DNA from: Xylocopa sonorina
Taxonomy: Eukaryota > Arthropoda > Insecta > Hymenoptera > Apidae
Reading direction: 5' to 3'
Length of the DNA stretch: 64,000 nucleotides
Assembly: GCF_050948175.1 (NCBI RefSeq)
Contig: NW_027490239.1
Span: forward strand, 682,001-746,000
This document shows, one piece after another, positions 51,120 through 64,000 of this stretch. Below the pieces are notes generated by a model that was not told where the DNA came from, did not search any database, and saw only the letters and a program-made list of their open reading frames with translations. The position numbers were made by a program, and so were the translations under genes. Position 1 is the first letter of the stretch; each line of letters begins with the position of its first letter.

Positions 51120-54100
51120 ACATTCATTTGAATCGTAGACGAGGAATGCATAACACTTCGCAATGAATATTATATCTTATCATGAAACATAGATATGAGA
51201 TGCAATATCTCGTTTTAAGAAGCATTTGAACTCTATTGCTTCGATACGTAGACATCTGCAAACGCTATTTCCAAGCGTGGAAGTGTCGCATTCACATTCA
51301 TTTGAAGTGTAGACGAGGAATACGTAACACTTCGCAAATCATATTATATCTTACCATGAAACATGGAAATGAGATGCGATATCGCGGTTTAAGAAGCATT
51401 AGAACTCTATCGCTACTATACCTAGACATCTGCAGACGCTATTCCCTTGCAAGGAAGTGTCGCATTTACATTCATTTGAATCGTAGACGAGGAATGCATA
51501 GCACTTAGCAATGAATACTATATCTTATCATGAAACATAGATATGAGTTGCAATATCTCGTTTTAAGAAGCATTTGAGCTCTATTGCTTCGATACGTAGA
51601 CATCTGCAAACGCTATTTCCTTGCAAGGAAGTGTCGCATTTACATTCATTTGAAGTGTAGACGAGGAATACATAACACTTCGCAAATCATATTGTATCTT
51701 ACCATGAAACATAGGAATGAGATGCGATATCGCGTTTTAATTAGCATTAGAAATCTATTGCTACGATACGTAGAAATCTGCAAACGCTATTTCCTATCGA
51801 GGAAGTGTGGCATTCACATTCAATTGAAGTGTAAACGAGGAATACATAACACTTCGCAAATCATATTATATCTTACCATGAAACATAGAAATGAAATGCG
51901 ATATCGCGTTTTAAGAATCATAAAAACTCTATCGCTACGATACGTAGACATCTGCAAACGCTATTTCCTTGCAAGGAAGTGTCGCATTTACATTCATTTG
52001 AAGTGTAGACGAGGAATACATGACACTTCGTAAATCATATTATATCTTACCATGAAACATAGAAATGAGATGCGATATCGCGTTGTAAGAAGCATTAGAA
52101 CTCTATTGCTACGATAGGTATACATCTGCAAACGTTATTTCCTTACAAGGAAGTGTCGCATTTACAGTCATTTGAAATGTGTAGACGAGGAATACATAAC
52201 ACTTCGCAAATCATATTATATCTTACCATGAAACATAGAAATGAGATGCGATATCGCGTCTTACGAAGCATTAGAAATCTATTGCTACGATACGTAGACA
52301 TCTGCAGACGCTATGTCCTAGCAAGGAAGTGTCGCATTTACGTTCATTTGAATCGTAGACGAGGAATGCATAACACTTCGCAAATCATATTATATCTTAC
52401 CATGAAACATAGAAATGAGATGCGATATCGCGTTCTAAGAAGCATTAGAAATCTATTGCCACGATACGTAGACATCTGCAAACGCTATTTCTTTGCAAGG
52501 AATTGTCGCATTTACATTCATTTGAAGTGTAAACGAGGAACACATAACACTCCGCAAATCATATTATATCTTACCATGAAACATAGAAATGAGATGCGAT
52601 ATCGCGTTTTAAGAAGCATTAGAAATCTATTGCTACGATACCTAGACATCTGCAGACGCTATTTCCTAGCAAGGAAGAGTCGCATTTACACTCATTTGAA
52701 GTGCAGACGAGGAATACATGACACTTCGCAAATCATATTTTATCTTACCATGAAACACAGAAATGTGATGCGATATCGCGTTTTAAGTATCATAAGTACT
52801 CCATTGCTACGCTACGTAGACATCTGCAAACGCTATTTCCTTGCAAGGAAGTGTCGCATTTACATTCATTTGAATCGTAGACGAGGAATGCATAACACTT
52901 CGCAAATCATATTATATCTTGCCATGAAACATAGAAATGAGATGCGATATCGCGTTTTAAGAATCATAAGAACTCTATTGCTACGATACGTAGACATCTG
53001 CAGACGCTATTTCCTTGCAAGGAAGTGTAGCATTTACATTCATTTGGAGTGTAGACGAGGAATACATGTCACTTCGCAAATCATATTATATCTTACCATA
53101 AAACATAGAAATGAGATGTGATATCGCGTTTTAAGAATCATAAGGACTCAATTGCTACGATACGTAGACATCAGCATGCGCTATTTCCTTGCAAGGAATT
53201 GTCGCATTTACATTCATTTGAATCGTAGACGAGGAATGCATAACACTTCGCAATGAATATTATATCTTACCATGAAACATAGAAATGAGATGCGATATCG
53301 CGTTTTACGAAGCATTAGAAATCTATTGCTACGATACGTAGACATCTGCAGACGCTATGTCCTAGCAAGGAAGTGTCGCATTTACGTTCATTTGAATCGT
53401 AGACGAGGAATGCATAACACTTCGCTAATCATATTATATCTTACCATGAAACATAGAAATGAGATGCGATATCGCGTTCTAAGAAGCATTAGAAATCTAT
53501 TGCCACGATACGTAGACTTCTGCAAACGCTATTTCTTTGCAAGGAATTGTCGCATTTACATTCATTTGAAGTGTAAACGAGGAACACATAACACTCCGCA
53601 AATCATATTATATCTTACCATGAAACATAGAAATGAGATGCGATATCGCGTTTTAAGAAGCATTAGAATTCTATTGCTACGATAGGTAGACACCTGCAAA
53701 CGCTCTTTCCTAGCGAAGAAGTGTCGCATTCACATTCATTTGAAGTGTAGATGAGGAATACATAACACTTCGCAAATCATATTATATCTCACCATGAAAC
53801 ATAGAAATGAGATGTGGTATCGCGTTTTAAGAAGCATTAGAATTCTATTGCTACGATAGGTAGACATTTGCAAACGCTATTTCCTTGCAAGGAAGTGTCG
53901 CATTTACATTAATTTGAAGTGTGGACGAGGAATACATGACACTTCGCAAATCATATTATATCTTACCATGAAACATAGAAATGAGATGCGATATCGCGTT
54001 TTAAGTATCATATGAACTCCATTGCTACGATACGTAGACATCTGCAAACGCTATTTCCTTGCAAGGAAGTGTCGCATTTACGTTCATTTGAATCGTAGAC

Positions 54101-57070
54101 GAGGAATGCATAACACTTCGCAATGAATATTATATCTTATCATGAAACATAGATATGAGATGCAATATCTCGTTTTAAGAAGCATTTGAACTCTATTGCT
54201 ACGATACCTAGACATCTGCAGACGCTATTTCCTAGCAAGGAAGTGTCGCATTTACATTCATTTGAAGTGTAGACGAGGAATACATGACACTTCGCAAATC
54301 ATATTATATCTCACCATGAAACATAGAAATGAGATGCGATATCGCGTTTTAAGAAGCATTAGAAATCTATTGCTACGATACGTAGACATCTGCAAACGCT
54401 ATTTCTTTGCAAGGAAGTGTCGCATTTACATTCAATTTAAGTGTAGACGAGGAATACATAACACTTCGCAAATCATATTATATCTTACCATGAAACATAG
54501 AAATGAGATGCGATATCGCGTTTTAAGAAGCATTAGAACTCTATCGCTACCATACCTAGACATCTGCAGACGCTATTTCCTAGCAAGGAAGTGTCGCATT
54601 TACATTCCTTTGAAGTGTAGACGAGGAATACATAACACTTCGCAAATCATACTATATCTTACCATTAAACATAGAAATGAGATGCGATATCGCGTTTTAA
54701 GTATCATAAGAGCTCTATTGCTACGATACGTAGATTTCTGCAAACCCTATTTCCTAGCGAGGAAGTGTCGCATTCACATTCATTTGAAGTGTAGACGAGG
54801 AATACATAACACTTCGCAAATCATATTATATCTTACCATGAAACATAGAAATGAGATGCGATATCGCGTTTTAAGAATTATAAGAACTTTATTGTTACGG
54901 TACGTAGACAACCGCAAACGCTATTTCCTTGCAAGGAAGTGTCGCATTTACATTCATTTGAATCGTATACGAGGAATGCATAACACTTCGCAATGAATAT
55001 TATATCTTATCACGAAATATAGATATGAGATGCAATATCTCGTTTTAAGAAGCATTTGAACTCTATTGCTACGATACCTAGACATCTGCAGACGCTATTT
55101 CCTAGCACGGAAGTGTCGCATTTACATTCATTTGAAGTGTAGGCGAGGAATACATGACACTTCGCAAATCATATTATATCTTAGCATGAAACATAGAGAC
55201 GAGATGCGATATCGCGTTTTAAGAGGCATTAGAAATCTATTGCTACGATACGTAGACATCTGCAAACGCTATTTGCTTGCTAGGAAGTGTCGCATTTACA
55301 TTCATTTGAATCGTAGACGAGGAATGCATAACACTTCGCAATGAATATAATATCTTACCATGAAACATAGAAATGAGATGCGATATCGCGTTTTAAGTAT
55401 CATAAGAACTCCATTGCTACGATACGTAGACATCTGCAAACGCTATTTACTTGCAAGGAAGTCTCGCATTTACATTCATTTGAATCGTGGACGAGGAATG
55501 CATAACACTTCGCAATGAATATTATATCTTATCATGAAACATAGATATGAGATGCAATATCTCGTTTTAAGAAGCATTTGATCTCTATTGCTACGATATC
55601 TAGGCATCTGCAGACGCTATTTCCTTGATAGGAAGTGTCGCATTTACATTCATTTGAAGTGTAGACGAGGAATACATGACACTTCGCAAATCATATTGTA
55701 TCTTACCATGAAACATAGAAATGAGATGCGATATCGCGTTTTAAGAAGCATTAGATATCTACTACTACGATACGTAGACATCTGCAAACGCTATTTCTTT
55801 GCAAGGAAGTGTCGCATTTACATTCAATTTAAGTGTAGACGAGGAATACATAACACTTCGCAAATCATATTATATCTTACCATGAAACCTAGAAATGAGA
55901 TGCGATATCGCGTTTTAAGAAGCATTAGAAATCTATCGCTACGATACCTAGACATCTGCAGACGCTATTTCCTAGCAAGGAAGTGTCGCATTTACATTCC
56001 TTTGAAGTGTAGACGAGGAATACATAACACTTCGCAAATCATACTATATCTTACCATAAAACATAGAAATGAGATGCGATATCGCGTTTTAAGAATCATA
56101 AGAGCTCTATTGCTACGATACGTAGATTTCTGCAAACGCTATTTCCTAGCGAGGAAGTGTCGCATTCACATTCATTTGAAGTGTAGACGAGGAATACATA
56201 ACACTTCGCAAATCATATTATATCTTACCATGAAACATAGAAATGAGATGCGATATCGCGTTTTAAGAATTATAAGAACTCCATTGCTACGATACGTAGA
56301 CATCTGCAAACGCTATTTCCTTGCAAGGAAGTGTCGCATTTACATTCATTTGAAGTGTAGACGAGGAATACATGACACTTCGCAAATCATATTATATCTT
56401 ACCATGAAACATAGAAATGAGATGCGATATCGCGTTTTAAGTATCATAAGAACTCCATTGCTACGATACGTAGACATCTGCAAACGCTATTTCCTTGCAA
56501 GGAAGTGTCGCATTTACATTCATTTGAATCGTAGACGAGGAATGCATAACACTTCGCAATGAATATTATATCTTACCATGAAACATAGAAATGAGATGCG
56601 ATATCGCGTTTTAAGAAGCATTAGATATCTACTACTACGATACGTAGACATCTGCAAACGCTATTTCCTTGCAAGGAAGTGTCGCATGTACATTCATTTG
56701 AATCGTAGACGAGGAATGCATAACACTTCGCAATGAATATTATATCTTACCATGAAACATAGAAATGAGATGCGATATCGCGTTTTAAGTATCATAAGAA
56801 CTCCATTGCTACGATACGTAGACATCTGCAAACGCTATTTACTTGCAAGGAAGTGTCGCATTTACATTCATTTGAATCGTAGACGAGGAATGCATAACAC
56901 TTCGCAATGAATATTATATCTTATCATGAAACATAGATATGAGATGCAATATCTCGTTTTAAGAAGCATTTGAACTCTATTGCTACGATACCTAGGCATC
57001 TGCAGACGCTATTTCCTTGCTAGGTAGTGTCGCATTTACATTCATTTGAAGTGTAGACGAGGAATACATG
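51120..57070 (+). repeat. 38-monomer higher-order repeat, copy 2
   Basis: Second copy of the 44.50-50.47 kb block, homologous up to about 57.07 kb. There the partner continues with CGCAATGAATATTATATC and this copy with CGCAAATCATATTATATC. Its predicted open stretches are almost identical to those of copy 1: 324 codons at 55588 against 48974 differ by one residue. Its last 2784 bp are duplicated again immediately downstream. Confidence 0.9.
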
Positions 57071-59850
57071 ACACTTCGCAAATCATATTATATCTTACCA
57101 TGAAACATAGAAATGAGATGCGATATCGCGTTTTAAGAAGCATTAGAAATCTATTGCTACGATACGTAGACATCTGCAAACGCTATTTCTTTGCAAGGAA
57201 GTGTCGCATTTACATTCAATTTAAGTGTAGACGAGGAATACATAACACTTCGCAAATCATATTATATCTTACCATGAAACATAGAAATGAGATGCGATAT
57301 CGCGTTTTAAGAAGCATTAGAACTCTATCGCTACCATACCTAGACATCTGCAGACGCTATTTCCTAGCAAGGAAGTGTCGCATTTACATTCCTTTGAAGT
57401 GTAGACGAGGAATACATAACACTTCGCAAATCATACTATATCTTACCATTAAACATAGAAATGAGATGCGATATCGCGTTTTAAGTATCATAAGAGCTCT
57501 ATTGCTACGATACGTAGATTTCTGCAAACCCTATTTCCTAGCGAGGAAGTGTCGCATTCACATTCATTTGAAGTGTAGGCGAGGAATACATAACACTTCG
57601 CAAATCATATTATATCTTACCATGAAACATAGAAATGAGATGCGATATCGCGTTTTAAGAATTATAAGAACTTTATTGTTACGGTACGTAGACAACCGCA
57701 AACGCTATTTCCTTGCAAGGAAGTGTCGCATTTACATTCATTTGAATCGTATACGAGGAATGCATAACACTTCGCAATGAATATTATATCTTATCACGAA
57801 ATATAGATATGAGATGCAATATCTCGTTTTAAGAAGCATTTGAACTCTATTGCTACGATACCTAGACATCTGCAGACGCTATTTCCTAGCACGGAAGTGT
57901 CGCATTTACATTCATTTGAAGTGTAGGTGAGGAATACATGACACTTCGCAAATCATATTATATCTTAGCATGAAACATAGAGACGAGATGCGATATCGCG
58001 TTTTAAGAGGCATTAGAAATCTATTGCTACGATACGTAGACATCTGCAAACGCTATTTGCTTGCTAGGAAGTGTCGCATTTACATTCATTTGAATCGTAG
58101 ACGAGGAATGCATAACACTTCGCAATGAATATTATATCTTACCATGAAACATAGAAATGAGATGCGATATCGCGTTTTAAGTATCATAAGAACTCCATTG
58201 CTACGATACGTAGACATCTGCAAACGCTATTTACTTGCAAGGAAGTCTCGCATTTACATTCATTTGAATCGTGGACGAGGAATGCATAACACTTCGCAAT
58301 GAATATTATATCTTATCATGAAACATAGATATGAGATGCAATATCTCGTTTTAAGAAGCATTTGATCTCTATTGCTACGATATCTAGGCATCTGCAGACG
58401 CTATTTCCTTGATAGGAAGTGTCGCATTTACATTCATTTGAAGTGTAGACGAGGAATACATGACACTTCGCAAATCATATTGTATCTTACCATGAAACAT
58501 AGAAATGAGATGCGATATCGCGTTTTAAGAAGCATTAGATATCTACTACTACGATACGTAGACATCTGCAAACGCTATTTCTTTGCAAGGAAGTGTCGCA
58601 TTTACATTCAATTTAAGTGTAGACGAGGAATACATAACACTTCGCAAATCATATTATATCTTACCATGAAACCTAGAAATGAGATGCGATATCGCGTTTT
58701 AAGAAGCATTAGAAATCTATCGCTACGATACCTAGACATCTGCAGACGCTATTTCCTAGCAAGGAAGTGTCGCATTTACATTCCTTTGAAGTGTAGACGA
58801 GGAATACATAACACTTCGCAAATCATACTATATCTTACCATAAAACATAGAAATGAGATGCGATATCGCGTTTTAAGAATCATAAGAGCTCTATTGCTAC
58901 GATACGTAGATTTCTGCAAACGCTATTTCCTAGCGAGGAAGTGTCGCATTCACATTCATTTGAAGTGTAGACGAGGAATACATAACACTTCGCAAATCAT
59001 ATTATATCTTACCATGAAACATAGAAATGAGATGCGATATCGCGTTTTAAGAATTATAAGAACTCCATTGCTACGATACGTAGACATCTGCAAACGCTAT
59101 TTCCTTGCAAGGAAGTGTCGCATTTACATTCATTTGAAGTGTAGACGAGGAATACATGACACTTCGCAAATCATATTATATCTTACCATGAAACATAGAA
59201 ATGAGATGCGATATCGCGTTTTAAGTATCATAAGAACTCCATTGCTACGATACGTAGACATCTGCAAACGCTATTTCCTTGCAAGGAAGTGTCGCATTTA
59301 CATTCATTTGAATCGTAGACGAGGAATGCATAACACTTCGCAATGAATATTATATCTTACCATGAAACATAGAAATGAGATGCGATATCGCGTTTTAAGA
59401 AGCATTAGATATCTACTACTACGATACGTAGACATCTGCAAACGCTATTTCCTTGCAAGGAAGTGTCGCATGTACATTCATTTGAATCGTAGACGAGGAA
59501 TGCATAACACTTCGCAATGAATATTATATCTTACCATGAAACATAGAAATGAGATGCGATATCGCGTTTTAAGTATCATAAGAACTCCATTGCTACGATA
59601 CGTAGACATCTGCAAACGCTATTTACTTGCAAGGAAGTGTCGCATTTACATTCATTTGAATCGTAGACGAGGAATGCATAACACTTCGCAATGAATATTA
59701 TATCTTATCATGAAACATAGATATGAGATGCAATATCTCGTTTTAAGAAGCATTTGAACTCTATTGCTACGATACCTAGGCATCTGCAGACGCTATTTCC
59801 TTGCTAGGTAGTGTCGCATTTACATTCATTTGAAGTGTAGACGAGGAATA
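54270..59850 (+). repeat. Exact 16-monomer tandem duplication (2784 bp)
   Basis: Landmarks at 55588 and 54996 recur at 58372 and 57780, an offset of 2784 bp, or exactly 16 x 174. The first copy spans about 54.27-57.07 kb and the second 57.07-59.85 kb. The 324-codon open stretches at 55588 and 58372 translate identically, and only scattered single-base differences are visible (for example GTAGACGAGG against GTAGGCGAGG near 57573). This is among the youngest large events in the window. Confidence 0.9.
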
Positions 59851-62800
59851 CATGACACTTCGCAATGAATATTATATCTTATCACGAAATATAGATATGA
59901 GATGCAATATCTCGTTTTAAGAAGCAATTGAACTCTATTGCTACGATACCTAGTCATCTGCAGACGCTATTTCCTAGCAAGAAAGTGTCGCATTTACATT
60001 CATTTGAAGTGTAGGCGAGGAATACATGACACTTCGCAAATCATATTATATCTTACCATGAAACATAGAAACGAGATGCGATATCGCGTTTTAAGAGGCA
60101 TTAGAAATCTATTGCTACGATACGTAGACATCTGCAAACGCTATTTGCTTGCTAGGAAGTGTCGCATTTACATTCATTTGAAGTGTAGACGAGGAATACA
60201 TGACACTTCGCAAATCATATTATATCTTACCATGAAACATAGAAATGAGATGCGATATCGCGTTTTAAGAAGCATTAGAAATCTATTGCTACGATACGTA
60301 GACATCTGCAAACGCTATTTCTTTGCAAGGAAGTGTCGCATTTACATTCAATTTAAGTGTAGACGAGGAATACATAACACTTCGCAAATCATATTATATC
60401 TTACCATGAAACATAGAAATGAGATGCGATATCGCGTTTTAAGTATCATAAGAACTCCATTGCTACGATACGTAGACATCTGCAAACGCTATTTCCTTGC
60501 AAGGAAGTGTCGCATTTACATTCATTTGAATCGTAGACGAGGAATGCATAACACTTCGCAATGAATATTATATCTTATCATGAAACATAGATATGAGATG
60601 CAATATCTCGTTTTAAGAAGCATTTGAACTCTATTGCTACGATACCTTGGCATCTGCAGACGCTATTTCCTTGCAAGGAAGTGTCGCATTTACATTCATT
60701 TGAAGTGTAGACGAGGAATACATGACACTTCGCAAATCATATTATATCTTACCATGAAACATAGAAATGAGATGCGATATCGCGTTTTAAGTATCATAAG
60801 AACTCCATTGCTACGATACGTAGACATCTGCAAACGCTATTTCCTTGCAAGGAAGTGTCGCATTTACATTCATTTGAATCGTAGACGAGGAATGCATAAC
60901 ACTTCGCAATGAATATTATATCTTACCATGAAACATAGAAATGAGATGCGATATCGCGTTTTAAGTATCATAAGAACTCCATTGCTACGATACGTAGACA
61001 TCTGCAAACGCTATTTACTTGCAAGGAAGTGTCGCATTTACATTCATTTGAATCGTAGACGAGGAATGCATAACACTTCGCAATGAATATTATATCTTAT
61101 CATGAAACATAGATATGAGATGCAATATCTCGTTTTAAGAAGCATTTGAACTCTATTGCTACGATACCTAGGCATCTGCAGACGCTATTTCCTTGCTAGG
61201 TAGTGTCGCATTTACATTCATTTGAAGTGTAGACGAGGAATACATGACACTTCGCAATGAATATTATATCTTATCACGAAATATAGATATGAGATGCAAT
61301 ATCTCGTTTTAAGAAGCAATTGAACTCTATTGCTACGATACCTAGTCATCTGCAGACGCTATTTCCTAGCAAGAAAGTGTCGCATTTACATTCATTTGAA
61401 GTGTAGGCGAGGAATACATGACACTTCGCAAATCATATTATATCTTACCATGAAACATAGAAACGAGATGCGATATCGCGTTTTAAGAGGCATTAGAAAT
61501 CTATTGCTACGATACGTAGACATCTGCAAACGCTATTTGCTTGCTAGGAAGTGTCGCATTTACATTCATTTGAAGTGTAGACGAGGAATACATGACACTT
61601 CGCAAATCATATTATATCTTACCATGAAACATAGAAATGAGATGCGATATCGCGTTTTAAGAAGCATTAGAAATCTATTGCTACGATACGTAGACATCTG
61701 CAAACGCTATTTCCTTGCAAGGAAGTGTCGCATTTACATTCATTTGAATCGTAGACGAGGAATGCATAACACTTCGCAATGAATATTATATCTTACCATG
61801 AAACATAGAAATGAGATGCGATATCGCGTTTTAAGAAGCATTAGATATCTACTACTACGATACGTAGACATCTGCAAACGCTATTTCCTTGCAAGGAAGT
61901 GTCGCATTTACATTCATTTGAATCGTAGACGAGGAATGCATAACACTTCGCAATGAATATTATATCTTACCATGAAACATAGAAATGAGATGCGATATCG
62001 CGTTTTAAGTATCATAAGAACTCCATTGCTACGATACGTAGACATCTGCAAACGCTATTTACTTGCAAGGAAGTGTCGCATTTACATTCATTTGAATCGT
62101 AGACGAGGAATGCATAACACTTCGCAATGAATATTATATCTTATCATGAAACATAGATATGAGATGCAATATCTCGTTTTAAGAAGCATTTGAACTCTAT
62201 TGCTACGATACCTAGGCATCTGCAGACGCTATTTCCTTGCTAGGTAGTGTCGCATTTACATTCATTTGAAGTGTAGACGAGGAATACATGACACTTCGCA
62301 ATGAATATTATATCTTATCACGAAATATAGATATGAGATGCAATATCTCGTTTTAAGAAGCAATTGAACTCTATTGCTACGATACCTAGTCATCTGCAGA
62401 CGCTATTTCCTAGCAAGTAAGTGTCGCATTTACATTCATTTGAAGTGTAGGCGAGGAATACATGACACTTCGCAAATCATATTATATCTTACCATGAAAC
62501 ATAGAAACGAGATGCGATATCGCGTTTTAAGAGGCATTAGAAATCTATTGCTACGATACGTAGACATCTGCAAACGCTATTTGCTTGCTAGGAAGTGTCG
62601 CATTTACATTCATTTGAAGTGTAGACGAGGAATACATGACACTTCGCAAATCATATTATATCTTACCATGAAACATAGAAATGAGATGCGATATCGCGTT
62701 TTAAGTATCATAAGAACTCCATTGCTACGATACGTAGACATCTGCAAACGCTATTTCCTTGCAAGGAAGTGTCGCATTTACATTCATTTGAATCGTAGAC

Positions 62801-64000
62801 GAGGAATGCTTAACACTTCGCAATGAATATTATATCTTACCATGAAACATAGAAATGAGATGCGATATCGCGTTTTAAGAGGCATTAGAAATCTATTGCT
62901 TCGATACGTAGACATCTGAAAACGCTATTTCCTTGCAAGGAAGTGTCGCATTTACATTCATTTGAAGTGTAGACGAGGAAAACATAACACTTCACAATGA
63001 ATATTATATCTTATCATGAAACATAGATATGAGATGCAATATCTCGTTTTAAGAAGCATTTGAACTCTATTGCTACGATATCTAGGCATCTGCAGACGCT
63101 ATTTCCTTGATAGGAAGTGTCGCATTTACATTCATTTGAAGTGTAGACGAGGAATACATGACACTTCGCAAATCATATTATATCTTACCATGAAACGTAG
63201 AAATGAGATGCGATATCGCGTTTTAAGAAGCATTAGATATCTACTACTACGATACGTAGACATCTGCAAACGCTATTTCTTTGCAAGGAAGTGTCATATT
63301 TACATTCATTTGAAGTGTAGTCGAGGAATGCATGACTCTTCGCAAATCATATTATATCTTACCATGAAACATAGAAATGAGATGCGATATCGCGTTTTAA
63401 GTATCATAAGAACTCCATTGCTACGATACCTAGACATCTGCAAACGCTATTTCCTTGCAAGGAAGTGTCGCATTTACATTCATTTGAATCGTAGACGAGG
63501 AATGCATAACACTTCGCAATGAATATTATATCTTATCATGAAACATAGATATGAGATGCAATATCTCGTTTTAAGAAGCATTTGAACTCTATTGCTACGA
63601 TACCTTGGCATCTGCAGACGCTATTTCCTTGCTAGGTAGTGTCGCATTTACATTCATTTGAAGTGTAGACGAGGAATACATGACACTTCGCAAATCATAT
63701 TATATCTTACCATGAAACATAGAAATGAAATGCGATATCGCGTTTTAAGAAGCATTAGATATCTACTACTACGATACGTAGACATCTGCAGACGCTATTT
63801 CCTTGCAAGGAAGTGTCGCATTTACATTAATTTGAAGTGTAGACGAGGAATACATGACACTTCGCAAATCATATTATATCTTACCATGAAACATAGAAAT
63901 GAGATGCGATTTCGCGTTTTAAGTATCATAAGAACTCCATTGCTACGATACGTAGACATCTGCAAACGCTATTTCCTTGCAAGGAAGTGTCGCATTTACA
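59850..64000 (+). repeat. Right-end segment with 8- and 6-monomer duplications
   Basis: The unit with ACCTAGTCATCTGCAGACGC recurs at 59938, 61330 and 62374, offsets of 1392 (8 x 174) and 1044 (6 x 174) with no indels. The interval 59.86-60.58 kb matches 50.47-51.18 kb at an offset of 9398, which is 6614 plus 2784. Order is therefore kept with the first 38-monomer block. After about 60.6 kb the block is not continued; shuffled units follow. From about 63.0 kb units resemble 58.3-58.6 kb (ATATCTAGGCATCTGCAG and TTGATAGGAAG). Confidence 0.83.

Larger units (their letters stand above)
44500..51120 (+). repeat. 38-monomer higher-order repeat, copy 1 (6614 bp)
   Basis: Landmarks at 44622, 44970, 45539, 46658, 47582, 48452 and 48974 recur 6614 bp later (38 x 174 plus 2). 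Clear homology covers about 44.50-50.47 kb; the remaining units, 50.47-51.12 kb, recur instead at 59.86-60.52 kb (offset 9398). The 322-codon open stretch at 45539 differs from its partner at 52153 by two predicted residues. Private markers include CAGTCATTTGAAATGTG near 45551 and CGCAAGGAATTGTC-like units. Open frames within it are by-products of the 174 bp period. Confidence 0.9.
5160..64000 (+). repeat. Right satellite array, 174 bp monomers in forward orientation
   Basis: About 338 head-to-tail monomers fill the rest of the window without interruption. Unit starts at the CCATGAAACATAG landmark recur at 174 bp or multiples, for example 6448, 6622 and 7144, or 49616 and 49790. Occasional offsets of -1, -2, +1 and one of +33 are caused by small indels inside units. 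Two linker subtypes alternate irregularly: CGCAAATCATATTATATC (majority) and CGCAATGAATATTATATC (minority, the form found throughout the left array). The minority linker is usually linked to GAATCGTAGACGAGG upstream. Neighbouring units differ more than units one higher-order period apart, the mark of homogenisation by blocks. The array runs past the right edge of the window. Confidence 0.98.

Noticed and set aside
3906..63522. Dozens of open frames of 60-324 codons beginning MKHRNEM or MLRYVDICKRYF
   Set aside because: They are one frame of the 174 bp satellite read through successive monomers. They start and stop wherever a unit has a stop or small indel (TGTTGACG, ATCATAAATCTC), have no domain, and the left array does not keep the frame open.
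1..64000. CRISPR-like array because of regular repeats
   Set aside because: Repeats are 174 bp and contiguous with no unique spacers between them, so this is a tandem satellite.
5160..64000. CENP-B box in the monomer (TTCGnnnnAnnCGGG)
   Set aside because: CTTCGCAAATCATATT starts with TTCG but lacks the downstream A and CGGG; no CGGG occurs in the typical unit.

Overview
This window is satellite DNA from end to end. I see no credible protein-coding gene, tRNA, rRNA, CRISPR array or other RNA gene. The repeat unit is 174 bp, about 36% G+C by hand count of a typical unit. Roughly 365 copies fill all but about 520 bp of the 64 kb. Megabase-style tandem satellite with nested higher-order structure points to eukaryotic heterochromatin (centromeric, pericentromeric or subtelomeric) in a long-read assembly. 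A piece of an interspersed element in the only non-satellite stretch begins TACAGGGTG, a terminus often met in insect repeats. An arthropod, perhaps hymenopteran, host is therefore my low-confidence guess.

Layout. (1) 1-4638: about 26.7 monomers in reverse orientation, the most diverged in the window, with no regular higher-order period. (2) 4639-5159: the only unique sequence, an A+T-rich spacer holding a fragment that looks like a transposable element. The satellite flips orientation across it. (3) 5160-64000: about 338 monomers in forward orientation, much more homogeneous and built of nested duplications whose spacings are near-multiples of 174. In 5.2-26.3 kb a ~43-monomer block is tandemly duplicated (spacing 6812 bp, then 7508 bp) and partly copied a third time through a 4521 bp (26-monomer) duplication and a 1217 bp (7-monomer) one. 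The interval 26.3-42.5 kb is a mosaic of smaller duplications (1387, 2084, 2606 and 3473 bp). The interval 42.5-64 kb is a second domain with its own monomer variants. It contains a 6614 bp (38-monomer) duplication, an internal exact 16-monomer (2784 bp) duplication and 8- and 6-monomer duplications at the right end.

Because 174 is 3 x 58, one forward frame stays open across several monomers and gives arginine-rich pseudo-proteins of up to 324 codons. These are products of the repeat length and not genes. The most informative features are the orientation switch with its spacer, the deletion scar of exactly four monomers at about 10.64 kb, a local 33 bp insertion that dates the copies, and a rare haplotype patch at 28.3 kb otherwise found only beyond 48 kb.
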